Shown here: positions 9,815-20,197 of the stretch, in pieces | How positions within the stretch are numbered: position 1 is the stretch's first letter | How the letters are laid out: each line of letters opens with the position of its first letter | Origin: Apium graveolens | Lineage: Eukaryota; Streptophyta; Magnoliopsida; Apiales; Apiaceae | Length of the DNA: 64,000 nt | Assembly (NCBI RefSeq): GCF_009905375.1 | Contig: NW_027419891.1 | Span: forward strand, 1 to 64,000 | Reading direction: 5' to 3' | Notes under the pieces: generated by a model | Seen by the model: only the letters and a program-made list of their open reading frames with translations | Database searches by the model: none | Told to the model about the DNA's origin: nothing | Translations under genes and position numbers: made by a program

Positions 9815-10373
9815 CTATGAAATAACTATCAGTTTTGTTTCTGAATACCCATTTTGTACCAACAACAGATCTGTTCTTTGGTCTTGGCACTAGGGTCCAG
9901 ACTTTGTTTCTTTCAAATTCATTTAACTCTTCCTGCATTGCTTGCACCCAATCAGCATCTTGAAGAGCTTCTTCCACTTTCTTTGGCTCAGTCTGAGAAA
10001 GAAAAGAATTGTAAAGACATTCACGTGAAGTAGTTGTTCTAGTTCTGACACCTGCATCAGGATTTTCAATTATCAAATCTGGTGTATGTGATTTAGTCCA
10101 CTTCCTTGCAGATGGAAGGTTCTCTCTAGAACTGGATGCTCCCCCATGATTCATGCTGTCTTCATTAACATTTTCTGATGCTCCCCCTGAAACTATGCTC
10201 TCTGAGTTGGATTCTTCAGAATTTAGATTTTCCGAACTATCAGAACTTGGCTTATCAAAACTTGATGAATCAGAACTTGAAGAGCCAGATGTATATTCTG
10301 ATGCTTCTTCAGATGTGGTAATATCTTGAGTATGCTCCCCCTGAATAGGTGCATCTTCCTTTGGCGTAGTCAC
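9815..10373 (-). pseudogene. Copia integrase-RT linker and start of RT
   Basis: Contains a Ser/Asp-rich acidic linker (SGSSSSDSSSFDKPSSDSSE), a conserved LYNSFLSQTEPKKVEEAL stretch, then WVQAMQEELNEFERNKVWTL and KNRSVVGTKWVFRNK, which open the Copia RT domain. It is out of frame with the integrase segment upstream (shift near 10370). At its end KWVFRNK runs almost directly into the VAKGYSQ block, so a small deletion removed the intervening residues. Confidence 0.85.
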
Positions 10374-11283
10374 CAGTTGCAGTATCAGGACTTAGATTGT
10401 CAGGATTATCAGTATCAGAATTTGAGTCTTCATTTTCGAATCTCAGCTGATCATGATCAATAAAATCTTCAAGTCCAGTAATCTTCTTATCATCAAAAGA
10501 GACATTCATAGATTCCATGGCCACTCTTGTTCTCAAGTTATAGACACTGAAGGCTTTTGTGGAAAGTGGATATCCAACAAAGATCACTTCATCAGCTTTT
10601 AGATCAAACTTGGATAGCTGTTCAGGATGAATTTTAAGGACAAAACACTTGCATCCAAATACATGAAAATACTTCAGATTTGGCTTCTTTTTCTTCACCA
10701 TCTCATATGGTGTCTTTCCTTGCTTGTTGATAAGTGTTGCATTCTGAGTAAAACAAGCAGTCTGCACAGCTTCAACCCAGAAATAGGTTGGAAGCTTTGC
10801 TTCATCAAGCATTGTACGTGCAGCTTCAATGAGAGTTCTATTCTTCCTTTCAAAAACTCCATTTTGCTGTGGAGTTCCAGGAGCAGAGAATTCCTGCTTG
10901 ATTCCATGGTTTTTGCAGAACTCTTCCATTTTCAAATTCTTGAATTCAGTACCATTATCACTCCTTATTGTCTTCATAGAATCTTTGACCAATTTATCCA
11001 GTTACTTGACATGATCAATCAAGATAGATGCAGTTTCACTTTTTGTGTGCAAGAAATACACCCATGTGTATCTGGTGAATTCATCCACTATGACCATAGC
11101 ATATTTCTTCTTTGCAATAGACATGACATTTACTGGACCAAATAGATCAACATGTAGTAGGTGATAAGGCTCAAGAATTGATGATTCAGTCTTGCTCTTG
11201 AATGAAGATTTCCTTTGTTTGGCTTTCTGACAAGAATCACAAAGACCATCAGGAGCAAATACTGACTTTGGCAGTCCTCTCAC
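10374..11283 (-). pseudogene. Copia integrase core, broken by one stop
   Basis: From 11283 downward: the zinc-finger tail CDSCQKAKQRKSSF, then LLHVDLFGPV (first catalytic Asp), TIRSDNGTEFKN (second Asp) and PGTPQQNGVFERKNRTLIEA (catalytic Glu). Further on comes HVFGCKCFVLK, the usual C-terminal region. The D, D and E residues are all present. A single in-frame TAA at about 11001 (after DHVK) separates two otherwise continuous open frames. The end shifts frame near 10370 into the linker. Confidence 0.92.
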
Positions 11284-11765
11284 AAGATCTTTCTTGACCT
11301 ACTCATTTATATTGTTGAAATTTAAATGAGAGAGTTTCTTGTGCCAATTCCGCTTTCTTCAATTGATGCTCTACTCATCAGACAGATTGCAGAGCCATCA
11401 GGTGTTGTTGAAAGCTTGGCTTCATAAATGTTACCACGCCTGTATCCTTTCAGAACAACTTTGCCTGTAGATTTACTTACAACTTTACAGTGTTCTTCAA
11501 AGAAATCCACATGATAACCTCTGTCACAGATTTGACTAACACTCAGCAGATTGTGTTTAAGTCCTGAGACCAGAGCTACTTCTTTAATGATGACATTCCC
11601 AAGATTGATATTGTCATATCCCAATGTTTTTCCAATGTTGCCATCTCCATAAGAAACACTTGGGCCAGCTTTCTCCATAAAGTCTGATAGCAGGGCTTTA
11701 TTTCCAGTCATATATCCTGAACATCCACTGTCCAGAACTAGGATGTTTTTCCTGTTGCCCTGCAA
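11284..11765 (-). pseudogene. Copia aspartic protease and GAG-pre-integrase zinc finger
   Basis: The protease active site reads LVLDSGCSGYMTG, then SYGDGNIG and LKHNLLSVSQICDRGYHVDF, typical of Copia PR. Just below 11345 the reading must change frame to continue as WHKKLSHLNFNNINE, the His-His half of the integrase zinc finger, followed by an in-frame TAG and VKKDLVRGLPKSVF. One frameshift and one stop therefore break this join. Substrates would have been the Gag-Pol polyprotein of the element. Confidence 0.9.
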
Positions 11766-11777
11766 TCACAAGGACCA

Positions 11778-12349
11778 CTAATGGTTAGTTTTAAGGACCC
11801 AGACATGCTTGGATCCTTTGGCCTTATTAAGTCTGTTAACTTTTGCAGCGGATTTAGCATCAAAGTTTATGTTAACATTTTTCTTATCAGAATTTACACT
11901 ATCAGACTTTGAATCAGAACTTACACTAGAAGGAACAATGGTAACTTTCTTTAAAGAAGGTTTTATTTGATGATAATCATAGTACAAACTATGATATTCC
12001 TTACAAGTATAAATGGAATGCCATTAACTACCACAATGAAAACAAGGATTTTGTGGCTTATATCTAACAGACTGACTCTTAACTCCTGACTTTGAAGGTA
12101 AGGAGTTTACGGTCTTATTCTTCCTGCAAAAAGAGGCCAGATGGTTAGAACTTCCACAGTTATGACACGTTTTCCTAGGAGCTTCAGGAACAGCTTATAA
12201 TTATTGCTTTTATTCACACCTTCCTTTCCATTCCTATTTTTCCTAGGTGATTTTAACTTGTTTGCATTCTTAACATCTTTCAGCTTATGCTTAAGCTGTT
12301 TCTTTGTCATTAAGCCTATGTTTACTTCAGTTGTCTTTTCTTGTTTTAG
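11778..12349 (-). pseudogene. Gag C-terminal extension with two more CCHC knuckles
   Basis: Downstream of the long gag frame, the same protein continues in other frames. MTKKQLKHKLKDVKNANK (12310 downward) is followed, after a frameshift, by CHNCGSSNHLASFC (about 12124-12165), and by CFHCGS*WHSIYTC (about 12008-12049) with a stop inside it. Both fit C-x2-C-x4-H-x4-C. A Lys/Ser/Asp-rich stretch then leads to KHVWVLKTNH just before the protease. With the knuckle in the main gag frame this makes three per Gag. Confidence 0.7.
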
Positions 12350-14122
12350 TTAGTCAGAAGTTACTTCCTTTTTAACTTCTGATTTCTCATTTTCAGACTT
12401 TACAGCTACAAACTTAACAGGTTTTATCTTTGGCTTTTGTTTAACAACTACATGCTTAATATCTACAGTTCCTTTATCATTCTTATCCTCTCCATAACCT
12501 AAGCCCTCCTTCCAGTTTTCACTACTTAACAGATTCTGAGTTGTTCTGCCAGAGTTAGTCCACGTCCTGATAACCTCTTTTTCCTTTTCTAACTCAGCTT
12601 TTAGAGATTCTTTCATTTTTAGCACTTCATCCCTAACATAAAAAGCATCATCTCGATCTTTCTGAGTTTGATGGAACATAACTAACTCCTTTTCTAAGAA
12701 ATTATTTCTTTTCTTAAAAGCCAGGTTTTCAGAAGTTAATCTTTCACATGTTAAAGTTTGATCTCTATAACTTATAAACATGGTTTTAAGATATTTTCTC
12801 AACTCATTAATATCATCAGTATGAAAAGCATAAGTAGTTTGAGGTACCTTTGATTCAGTAGCTTCAGAACTGCTTTCAACACTTGCTTTATCAACATTTT
12901 CCATTAAGGCATAATTCTCCTCACTTTCAGAATCTGAGGTGTCTGTCCAGCTTTTCTTCTTTGTGACAAGAGCCTTGCCTTTGTCACTCTTCACTTTCTT
13001 GCAATCAGGAGATATGTGGCATTTCTCACCACAGTTGTAGCATTTGACATTTGTATAATCTCCTCTGTTAGACTTTCCTCCTCTGCCCTCAGATTTTCTA
13101 AAATTCTTCTTATCAGAACTTGTGCCTTTCCTGGAAAACTTCTTTCCCTTCCTGAACTTCCTGTATGCAATCTTTGTGATTTCTTTCACCATAAGAGCAC
13201 ACAGCTTCATCATCTCCTCATCAGCATCCGTCTCAGGCAAGCTTTCAGATTCTGTGTCATCATCACTTTCAGAACTTGATGACTCAGTATCAGACTTTGT
13301 GAAGAGAGCTTTACCCTTGTCTTTCCTTGAGGTAGCTGCCTTGGGGGATTCTTCTTCAGCCTTAAGAGCAACTGTCTTTGACTTTCCTCCTTTCATCTTG
13401 CTTCTTTGTTCCATCTCAAGTTCATGAGTCTTGAGCATTCCATAAATTTCATCAAGAGTTGTTTCATCAAGATTGTAGTTGTCTTTTATTGTTGTTGCCT
13501 TCAAATCCCAGCATTCAGGAAGAGCTAACAGGAATTTAAGATTTGAATCTTCAAGATCATACTCCTTATCAACCAGTGACAGATCATTCAAGAGTTTGAA
13601 AAATCTATCATATAAATCATTCAATGACTCATTAGCCTTTGAGTCAAAGTGTTCATACTCTTGAGTGAGTATTGTCTTCCTGTTCTTCTTAATCGTATCA
13701 GTTCCCTGACACCTTGTTTCCAGGACATCCCATATCTCCTTTGCAGTCTTGCAGTTTATTACCCTGTTAGATATTACATTATCAATGGCACTATGCAGTA
13801 AGTGTCGTTCCTTAGCATCCTTAGCAATTGATGCGATATCTTCAGCAGTGTAATCACTCTTCTCCTTTGGTACAGTCTTTGCTGCTTCACCTGCAACTGC
13901 AACCGCGAGCTTGGTTGGTTTGTGAAGCCCTTCTTTGATTCTATCAAGATATTCTGGATCTGTCGCTTCCAGGAACATGGTCATCCTCACCTTCCATATG
14001 GGATATTCAGATGGTCTCAATATGAGAACTCTGATAGTCTCATATCGGCCTTGAATTTGTGTCTTTGGAGGTTCTTCAGTTTTGGTGGGCTTAGTTGGAG
14101 TTTCTGTTTCAGTTTCAGACAT
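12350..14122 (-). CDS. gag: Copia Gag (UBN2/retrotransposon gag, CCHC zinc knuckle)
   Basis: An open frame of 590 codons, the longest in the window, starting at an ATG about 43 bases after the primer site. The capsid-like UBN2 region spans roughly residues 30-240, with signatures YPIWKVRMTMFLEATDPEYL, AKEIWDVLETRCQGT and LPECWDLKATTI. An acidic Ser/Asp tract (about 275-303) and a basic stretch (320-355) follow. A zinc knuckle, CYNCGEKCHISPDC, lies at about 361-374; it keeps the C, C, H and C ligands but has Cys where the family usually has Gly before the His. The C-terminal 200 residues are coiled-coil-like. The protein would package element RNA in cytoplasmic particles. The frame ends early (TAG at 12350) compared with the protein it once was, because homologous sequence continues beyond. 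It is a retroelement protein, not a host gene. Confidence 0.92.
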   Translation of the reverse strand: MSETETETPTKPTKTEEPPKTQIQGRYETIRVLILRPSEYPIWKVRMTMFLEATDPEYLDRIKEGLHKPTKLAVAVAGEAAKTVPKEKSDYTAEDIASIAKDAKERHLLHSAIDNVISNRVINCKTAKEIWDVLETRCQGTDTIKKNRKTILTQEYEHFDSKANESLNDLYDRFFKLLNDLSLVDKEYDLEDSNLKFLLALPECWDLKATTIKDNYNLDETTLDEIYGMLKTHELEMEQRSKMKGGKSKTVALKAEEESPKAATSRKDKGKALFTKSDTESSSSESDDDTESESLPETDADEEMMKLCALMVKEITKIAYRKFRKGKKFSRKGTSSDKKNFRKSEGRGGKSNRGDYTNVKCYNCGEKCHISPDCKKVKSDKGKALVTKKKSWTDTSDSESEENYALMENVDKASVESSSEATESKVPQTTYAFHTDDINELRKYLKTMFISYRDQTLTCERLTSENLAFKKRNNFLEKELVMFHQTQKDRDDAFYVRDEVLKMKESLKAELEKEKEVIRTWTNSGRTTQNLLSSENWKEGLGYGEDKNDKGTVDIKHVVVKQKPKIKPVKFVAVKSENEKSEVKKEVTSD

Positions 14123-14164
14123 GATTGTGTTTGGATCTTAAACTGTTTGTGCATTAACATATAG

Positions 14165-14176
14165 GCTCTGATACCA
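14165..14176 (-). other. Primer binding site (initiator-Met tRNA) of the - strand Copia
   Basis: On the - strand this reads TGGTATCAGAGC, the standard plant Copia primer site complementary to the 3' end of initiator-Met tRNA, two bases after the LTR end. Confidence 0.92.
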
Positions 14177-14408
14177 CTTGTTAGGTCACACACACACTGT
14201 AGAGGGGGTGAATACAGTGTATAGTACAATCAAATCGAACTTTAATAACTCAAATAATAGAAAACAAACTTTATTGAAACAATAAACTCTGTTACAGTAT
14301 GGAACTCTTCTCTCTCAGTGATGAACAAATATCACGAGAGCTGCTAGGGTTACAAAGAATAATCTTCTCGATTGTGATAACACTTATAGTGTAAACCCTA
14401 TGTCTGTG

Positions 14409-14416
14409 TTTATATA
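14409..14416 (-). promoter_or_regulatory. Putative TATA box of the - strand Copia LTR
   Basis: TATATAAA on the - strand, about 360 bp from the U3 end and about 230 bp before the primer-site end of the LTR. Confidence 0.5.
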
Positions 14417-14603
14417 CTACACAGTTACAAGATAATCGCTAATTGATATGGAATATAATTCTGCTTCCTAAACTATATCAATCAGATATCTTTTCTTCCA
14501 AGTATTCTATTCTTCATAGAATTCCTTCTTCATGTATATCTCTTCTTATGTTTGTCTCGATCTTCTATCCTTTAACCAACTGATTTCCTTATCTGAACGT
14601 CCT

Positions 14604-14710
14604 TCAGTACTTAAGTCCTGATATCCATCTTCTGATGATTATCTCCTGATAATATAAGTACTGATATCCTTAAGTCCTGACTTCCAGTAAGTACTGGTTT
14701 ATCCTGTTTA
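14604..14710. repeat. Reiterated CAGTACTTAAGTCCTGATATC-like words in U3
   Basis: AGTACTTAAGTCCTGATATCC at 14606 is echoed in shuffled order as AAGTACTGATATCC plus TTAAGTCCTGAC at 14656-14681 and again as AGTAAGTACTGG at 14696. These short direct and inverted words lie upstream of the TATA box. Confidence 0.6.
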
Positions 14711-14885
14711 AGTAAGATCTGAAAACTAAACATAAACCACATTAGCCATGACATTATCAAATATATCTAACAGTGTAAATATGCATAGAAAAACCACAAG
14801 AACAAAACTAAAAGAAAAGAAAGAGGTCGAGAGTCGACTAGTAAATCTTACGAGCATGCCCTTCTAAACACCTAGTATCCTTCAG

Positions 14886-15763
14886 TTATAAATTAGTATA
14901 CACCGACCTCAAGTCATGAAACCCATCCAGATTCTGAGTATCATACTTATCTTGTTTGTTCAAGGAATCAAATAATACCCTGACTAATTTTTTGATGTGC
15001 TCGACCACACTCCAGATCTGGACCCCTGATATACAACCATTTAGAATGATAACCGAGTTTGAAGAACGAACACTAACAATCTTCATTTTTTTGTGTCGTG
15101 TATCAAAATACATTTGTCCTTCGTGGTATCGTACCCCGTAGATGGAGAAAAATAGCTAAATTGTAGGAATCATGTTCCTCTCATAGCATAAAGCAATAAT
15201 ACGGCTCACTTGGGTGATGAAATTAGGTGCCAGTTGACCCACACCACATCCAGTGACTTTATACAGCGCTAATTGAAAAGGGTGCATAGGAAGACGGAGA
15301 CTGTTCTCAAATAAAATCAATGAAATCCCGTGCATTCAATACCTGGGCATCATCCATACCCGATCCTCCGTCTTTGGCGCCCGATGCATATACTCGTTGT
15401 CAAAATCAACCCAAAGTTTCATTTTTGCCCAAGACATAGCTTTATTAACATAATGACTGATGTAATCGAGACTCGGCTTGTCCGTAAACTCCTTTCTTCC
15501 TAAAAGCAAACTCTCTTCTAACACATGATTTCCCAAATCTAACGTACGAGGCCTCAAATAGGGAGGAACACGGGGATCAATAGAAACTCAAGACAGAAAT
15601 TCATCTTCATTAAGAAATAAAACAAGTTGCATTGATCTAAATTAGGAATTTTTAAGCCATTTAAGTTAAACGAAGACTCTTCATCCTCGTCCTCAGGTGG
15701 TCTCTTCCAAGGATTTCGACCGGAAACTGTCCTTAAGGACGAAGAAGAACCTATAGTAGCCAT
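14886..15763 (-). pseudogene. Transposon gag-like gene, N-terminal half, broken (Transposase_28/PF04195-like)
   Basis: From an ATG at 15763 the - strand reads MATIGSSSSLRTVSG and an acidic stretch. After a frameshift near 15600 it continues VPPYLRPRTLDLGNHVLEES and MSWAKMKLWVDFDNEYMHRA. After a stop near 15336 it continues LRLPMHPFQLALYKVTGCGV, GQLAPNFITQVSRIIALC and YFDTRHKKMKIVSVRSS. The PMHPF...GQLAPN block resembles the plant 'putative gypsy type transposon' domain (PF04195) found at the N-terminus of many plant transposon gag-like proteins. This is recognition by eye. The downstream end may have been cut off by the Copia LTR that begins at 14772. It is not functional. Confidence 0.5.
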
Positions 15764-18206
15764 ATTATGGTAAGTTAAATCAATTAAAGCAGAATAAAGT
15801 ACGAAAAACAACCAAAAAACCAACAACATTACAACTTTGCAAAAGAATAAGGGAGAAGAGAAGAAAACTTACAGCACAGGAAATTTAAAGAAGAGTGAGA
15901 AAGAATAGTTCGTGAAAGTAGCGTCCTTTTATTAAGAATCAGGGAAACCGAACAGTTTCCAGTTTATATCCAGTAGAAAGTAAAACAAATTGAAGAGATA
16001 GGGGGGATTTATATATTCTTATTGAAGCACACACACATCTAATAAAAAAACACAACAACAGTAAAACAATATCCTTGTCCCCTAATGATAAATAAATTAC
16101 ATAAAATCTTCTTCTTTTTTACGTACTTTATTTATTTCCTGTATTTTTATCTAATTATTTTTCGGGAATCCAAATCTAAAAATGTTAGAATAACTAGCGG
16201 GGAAGGGGACAAATGTTGGACTAAAGACTTAAGTGATAAGATCCAAGAAGACTTAATTATAATAATTAGACTAGAGTATATATTATTATATTAAGGCAGA
16301 ATTGGCCCACTTATATTAGAGCCTCTTTAGGTTTTTTATAAATATTGAGTCATTAGCTATTTTAAGGGTTGAATTGTTAAATAAAGAAAGATCTTCCTAT
16401 TATATTATTCAGATTTTCGATAGATTATTCGGGTACATCAAAACTATTATACACAAAAAAATATAAAACATGTAAAAAGGGGTAATGTTCTCAATTTTAC
16501 GCAAATTCTAAGCACCGTAGTTAGCTAACACAACATGGGTAGAAAAATTTCAAATACCGAATAAATTAACTGCATTAAGTCCCAATTTTTAATTTATTTT
16601 AATCACCCATTCTTCCATTCTACGGTGTGGCAACAATATCTATTTTTTTATGTTATCAGTTGTGCAGATAAATTATGTTATTCTTATGTATGTGGTATTT
16701 TTTTAAGTTATCGGTTGTGTAGAAAAGTTTTATGTGGCATTGAGGTAAATCTCTACTACATAACATTTGTAAATCTCACGAAATATTAGTTATGTCTCCG
16801 TTGGTAAATTTTACAAACCATTATAATATTATTTTAATTTGATACTACAATAACATTTAATATTTTTCAACTATCTTAATTATTCTTTTTATGTAATAGG
16901 ATCATATTAAATATTTAAAGAATAGAATTTTTCATTTTCTGCGTGTAAACAATTACCTAGAAGTATATATTAATTTGTTTAATTACGCCTACATAATAGG
17001 TGTGTTACATGTTCAGTGTTGAGTATATTTACTTAAAAACAAATCCTCTTTCTTAACCCTCATTCTTATTCATATGTTCTGCAAAGATGAGCGTTAAGCC
17101 TTCCACAAGTAACCGCATGCAAAGATCAGTTACTAGATCTATTATCTATAACCATTAGAGCATATGCACGTCCGGGCAGCATTAAAAAAAACTCATGAGC
17201 TTTATTGATAATTGAATGTAAAAGTAAATGTATCGGTGGATTTCACTTCATCTATTAATGGTGAAGCATTGATTCATCACTCCCTACATCAATTTTTAAT
17301 GGACTTGTTGATGCCCATCAAATAGCGGGGCATGTATATTTAATTCATTTTTTTACTTTATTGGTGTTTCGGTGTAATTCTAACGACTATATAATGGTCC
17401 TAAATTTCTAATAGCTATAATTTCAATTTTTAACGGTCATATAATTATAAATTGCAATTTTAAGATTCACTTGTAATATAAATTTTTACACACTTTTATC
17501 TTTTCACATATTTTATATTTATATATACTAGCTTATAACTCATGCAAAGTACGGGCTAATTTAGTCCGATTTAATAAAATTAAATAATAACTGTTATAAC
17601 TATCCAGTACATTACAAACCCATGTAGTTGTAATTATTAAAATTGAATCATTAAATGTAATAGGTGCATCAATACAAATTTTGACAGGGGATGTTGAAGT
17701 GGAAAAAACATTTAAATTACCCTTAGACTTTGTTTGTTTCGTTAATTTTATAATTACACGGGAAATCGAATTTCCTTGTTATTAAGTTAGTGTTATAAGT
17801 TACATCTAATTAGAAATGTATGTGTTTGGTTTATTATCATGTAACTAGTGATTATGTAGTTAATTTTGGTAAGTATTAAATGATTTTGTACTTATTAGCT
17901 ATGTAAATTTTAGTGATCATGGTTGAGTTAGGTAACTAAGTTCCTATATTTTGTAGGAACTACAATATAATGGAATTTCAACTTCCTTTATCCAATTTAA
18001 AATACATTAAACCAAAAAAATATAATTATTTTATAATCCAAGAAATTTCAAATTACACAGTTGGAGTTATATGAAGACAAACGATGCCTTAATTTAATTA
18101 ATTAGGTGTATTAATAAAAAATGATATATGTAAAAGAACGAAGAGATCAGGCAGCGGAGCTCACGTTGCCTTGGTAAAGACAAGAGTGTTCCGTCGTGTT
18201 GCATTA
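15764..18206. other. AT-rich noncoding DNA
   Basis: I see no credible coding frame here; the open frame at 16085-16294 is Phe/Tyr/Ile-rich in the way AT-rich DNA translates by chance. 15764-15900 may be the 5' leader of the gag-like remnant. Old small-element debris is likely: a stretch near 17520-17560 resembles the GTGC-AA-GTAC-GGGC-bearing ends seen in dispersed plant repeats, and 17730-18085 has weakly inverted ends. Neither can be delimited. Confidence 0.6.
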
Positions 18207-18208
18207 TA

Positions 18209-18427
18209 CTCCTTCTGTTTTTTAATATATGACATTTGACTTTTTGACAAACATATTTAGCAGAGTTGACCATATATTTAGAATTATTATTTTTAAGAAA
18301 TTTTTTTTTTGAATAAAAATATGAGATCAAAATTTTTATTCACAAAAAAGAAAAAATAATTTTAATTATATAATCAAACCTCCTAAACATGTGCGCTACA
18401 AAGTCATATATTAAAAAATAGAGGGAG
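18209..18427. mobile_element. Stowaway-type MITE (219 bp)
   Basis: The ends are inverted over about 25 bases: CTCCTTCTGTTTTTTAATAT on the left against CTCCCTCTATTTTTTAATAT as the reverse complement of the right. CTCCCTC is the hallmark of Stowaway (Tc1/mariner-related) MITEs. A TA lies directly before the left end (18207-18208); the matching position on the right is TT, so one copy of the target duplication appears mutated. The open frame crossing it is spurious. Confidence 0.82.
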
Positions 18428-19138
18428 TTGTTATATTTAATGAGTGGTTTAAATTACAATAATGATTAATTAGCACGTAGATTGCGATTGGGGTCACCGG
18501 GAGGAGAAATGTAAGTTGAAGTCCATTACAAAACTATAACTGTCTAGACTTAATTTGTTATATATTTATTTCTTTATTAAAACTTAATAATACTAAATGA
18601 TAACCAAAAAGTGGTTCAATAAAATAAGTATAAAATAATTAGAATTATAATGTGATTAGGATGTTGAACCAAACTGCCAATAATTTATACCATATTCTCT
18701 TTATTATAGTATAGTATAGATAAACATACATATTTAAGAAAATGGGTACTGATTGGCTCCCCTCCAAAGAATTACGATTATACATTTCTTTGGCTTGACA
18801 ATTCGTTGATCTAATTATCGTTTCAAACAAAAATAATTTATGATGGAGAATTCACGAGGATTATGCGCTAAATTGGTGTATCACTCCGAAAAATTCTCAT
18901 GCTGAGCCTCATTCAAAAAGTTTTCTTAAGTCACACCGGGCTCCATTTAAGATATCACTAAAAAATGGCAATGTGCCAAGAATCAAGCTAGTAGATATAA
19001 TACAAGAGGGACCAATTTAGTAGATGATGTAAGATATTTTATATAGTTTAATATGTCTTATATCATTTGTGTGATGGTTTTGTATTCTTATTTGTTAAGT
19101 TTTAGATAACTCAATCTCAAGGACTATATTCCACGGAA
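18428..19138. other. Noncoding DNA, no feature recognised
   Basis: An AT-rich stretch between the MITE and the NAM-associated pseudogene. A less AT-rich part (about 18840-19020) might be older coding debris, but I cannot assign it. Confidence 0.5.
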
Positions 19139-19747
19139 ATGGAAAAAAAAATCGACAAATGGGAATGTTATGAAATAGTTGCCACACATCCTCAATTCGT
19201 AGAAATTCCCACTAGTTCTCTTCTGTTTCGACGAAATTTACCAACACAAATGGAATCACCAATCAATCTCAATGATGATTGCGTTGATGAAGAAGGTTTC
19301 ACTACTCCAGATTCTAATAGAGAAACGCAAAGTCCTTCTACTCCAGTTAGACCGATGGGAGTGAAGCCGTCCGAACAAGCAAAGAAAAAAAGAGAAAAAC
19401 ATCGCATGACCAAAAAAAGAGGATATGTTTATATCTATTTTTAATAATATGCGATGGAATCAGAAACAAATAGTGGAGGCCAGAATCAGAAATAAATAGT
19501 GGAGGCCAACATTAAAAGAGAGGAGGAAACCATTCAAATGTCGAGGGAGATTTAAGAGCTTGAGAAATGAAAGAAAGCAATATAGACAAGACCTGATGCA
19601 CCGGAGGAACGAAAAGAAGCAAGGTTGGAAAAGCGCGAGGCTATTGAAGAACTAAGGGAGCAAACAAAGATCATGATAATGGATACTAGTCAAATGACTC
19701 CTTATACGAAAAAGTTGTTTAAAGGAAAGAAAGCTGAGATCATGTAA
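19139..19747 (+). pseudogene. NAM-associated C-terminal domain protein remnant
   Basis: The first frame (19139-19444) holds CVDEEGFTTPDSNRETQSPS and VRPMGVKPSEQAKKKREKHR, the typical 'RP.G.K.AK..K' signature before the NAM-associated C-terminal domain (PF14303 family). After frameshifts the remainder reads ERKEARLEKREAIEEL and IMDTSQMTPYTKKLF, the usual end of that domain. Such proteins are often linked to PIF/Harbinger-like elements or to GST-T3-like annotations in plants. The N-terminal DNA-binding-like part is missing and at least two frameshifts or stops are present, so this is a truncated pseudogene. Confidence 0.6.
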
Positions 19748-19768
19748 AAAGTGAATGATGAGACTACT

Positions 19769-20187
19769 TGTTATTCCCTAACAATCTAAGAAAGAAATAC
19801 AAAAGGGGGGTTGAATGTAATTCTGGCTACATTTTCAATTTTAAGAACATTTCTACTATGAATATATAACTGTGTTTGATTTGGTTATGGTGCGGAGTGA
19901 AAGTATTGATGAAATTAAAATACAAAGTGATCAAATACAAGTATTTAAAAACTTTCTGGTGGATTAAATTTTTCCACCAAAGATATATAATTTTAATATC
20001 CGGGATATATCGTGTAATTATTTTTGCTAATAGATAATTATTATATGTGTTCAGTATCTATTTTGTGAATTATTTGTTAAGTGTTAAATGTGTTTGGATG
20101 TTTAAAAATAATATTAATTGAGTATTTTAATTTTTATATGTCCAAAATAAAATATAGATAATTGTGATATCTTCCTAATTATTTTTA
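19769..20187 (-). mobile_element. Truncated SIRE-type LTR in reverse orientation
   Basis: It begins TGTTATTCCCTAACAATC on the + strand, the reverse complement of the 3' end of a SIRE-type LTR. It shares GGGGGGTTGAATGTAA and a TCTGGTGGATTAAA...TCCACCA segment with the 3' LTR at 8310-9415 read in reverse. No primer site lies to its left, so it is a 3' or solo LTR of a - strand element. The other end (expected ...TATTCCTAACA) is missing because Gypsy sequence begins at about 20188-20198. Confidence 0.75.
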
Positions 20188-20192
20188 TGTTG

Positions 20193-20197
20193 ATTTA
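20193..20197. repeat. Probable target-site duplication ATTTA, left of element A
   Basis: ATTTA precedes the 5' LTR start and recurs at 34038-34042 right after the 3' LTR. In the mirrored arm the same five bases (as TAAAT) follow the LTR at 51794-51798. Confidence 0.7.

Larger units (their letters stand above)
9416..14772 (-). mobile_element. Copia retrotransposon (SIRE/Maximus-like), 5' two thirds, interrupted in RT
   Basis: On the - strand, from 14772 downward: a 594-bp 5' LTR, an initiator-Met primer site, gag, protease, integrase and reverse transcriptase up to the YVDD motif, where the + strand SIRE-type element has inserted. The RNase H and 3' LTR should lie left of the window, beyond the 5' end of that insertion. 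The order PR-INT-RT is diagnostic for Copia (Pseudoviridae). The long gag with several CCHC knuckles suggests the SIRE lineage. Frameshifts and stops in pol make this copy non-functional. Its target duplication cannot be checked because only one end is visible. Confidence 0.9.
14179..14772 (-). mobile_element. 5' LTR of the - strand Copia (594 bp)
   Basis: On the + strand it begins TGTTAGGTCACACACAC and ends ATATATCTAACA, so the ends form a 6-bp inverted repeat (TGTTAG/CTAACA). The primer site abuts it. It contains a TATA box at 14409-14416 and a cluster of AAGTACTGA/TAAGTCCTGA words at 14604-14710 in U3. It is shorter than the 1.1-kb LTR of the + strand element, so the two Copia copies are different families. 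Confidence 0.9.

Noticed and set aside
12350..14122. The 590-codon open frame as a host gene.
   Set aside because: It has Copia gag domains and a zinc knuckle and lies just after an LTR and primer site.
17520..17700. Helitron or similar terminus (ACTAGCTTATAACTCATGC...GTACGGGC).
   Set aside because: A resemblance to dispersed plant repeats only; I could find no partner end (CTRR with hairpin), so it is not reported as an element.
17730..18085. A possible hAT-type MITE with TTTGTTTG...CAAACGA ends.
   Set aside because: The inverted ends match too weakly and no 8-bp target duplication is visible.
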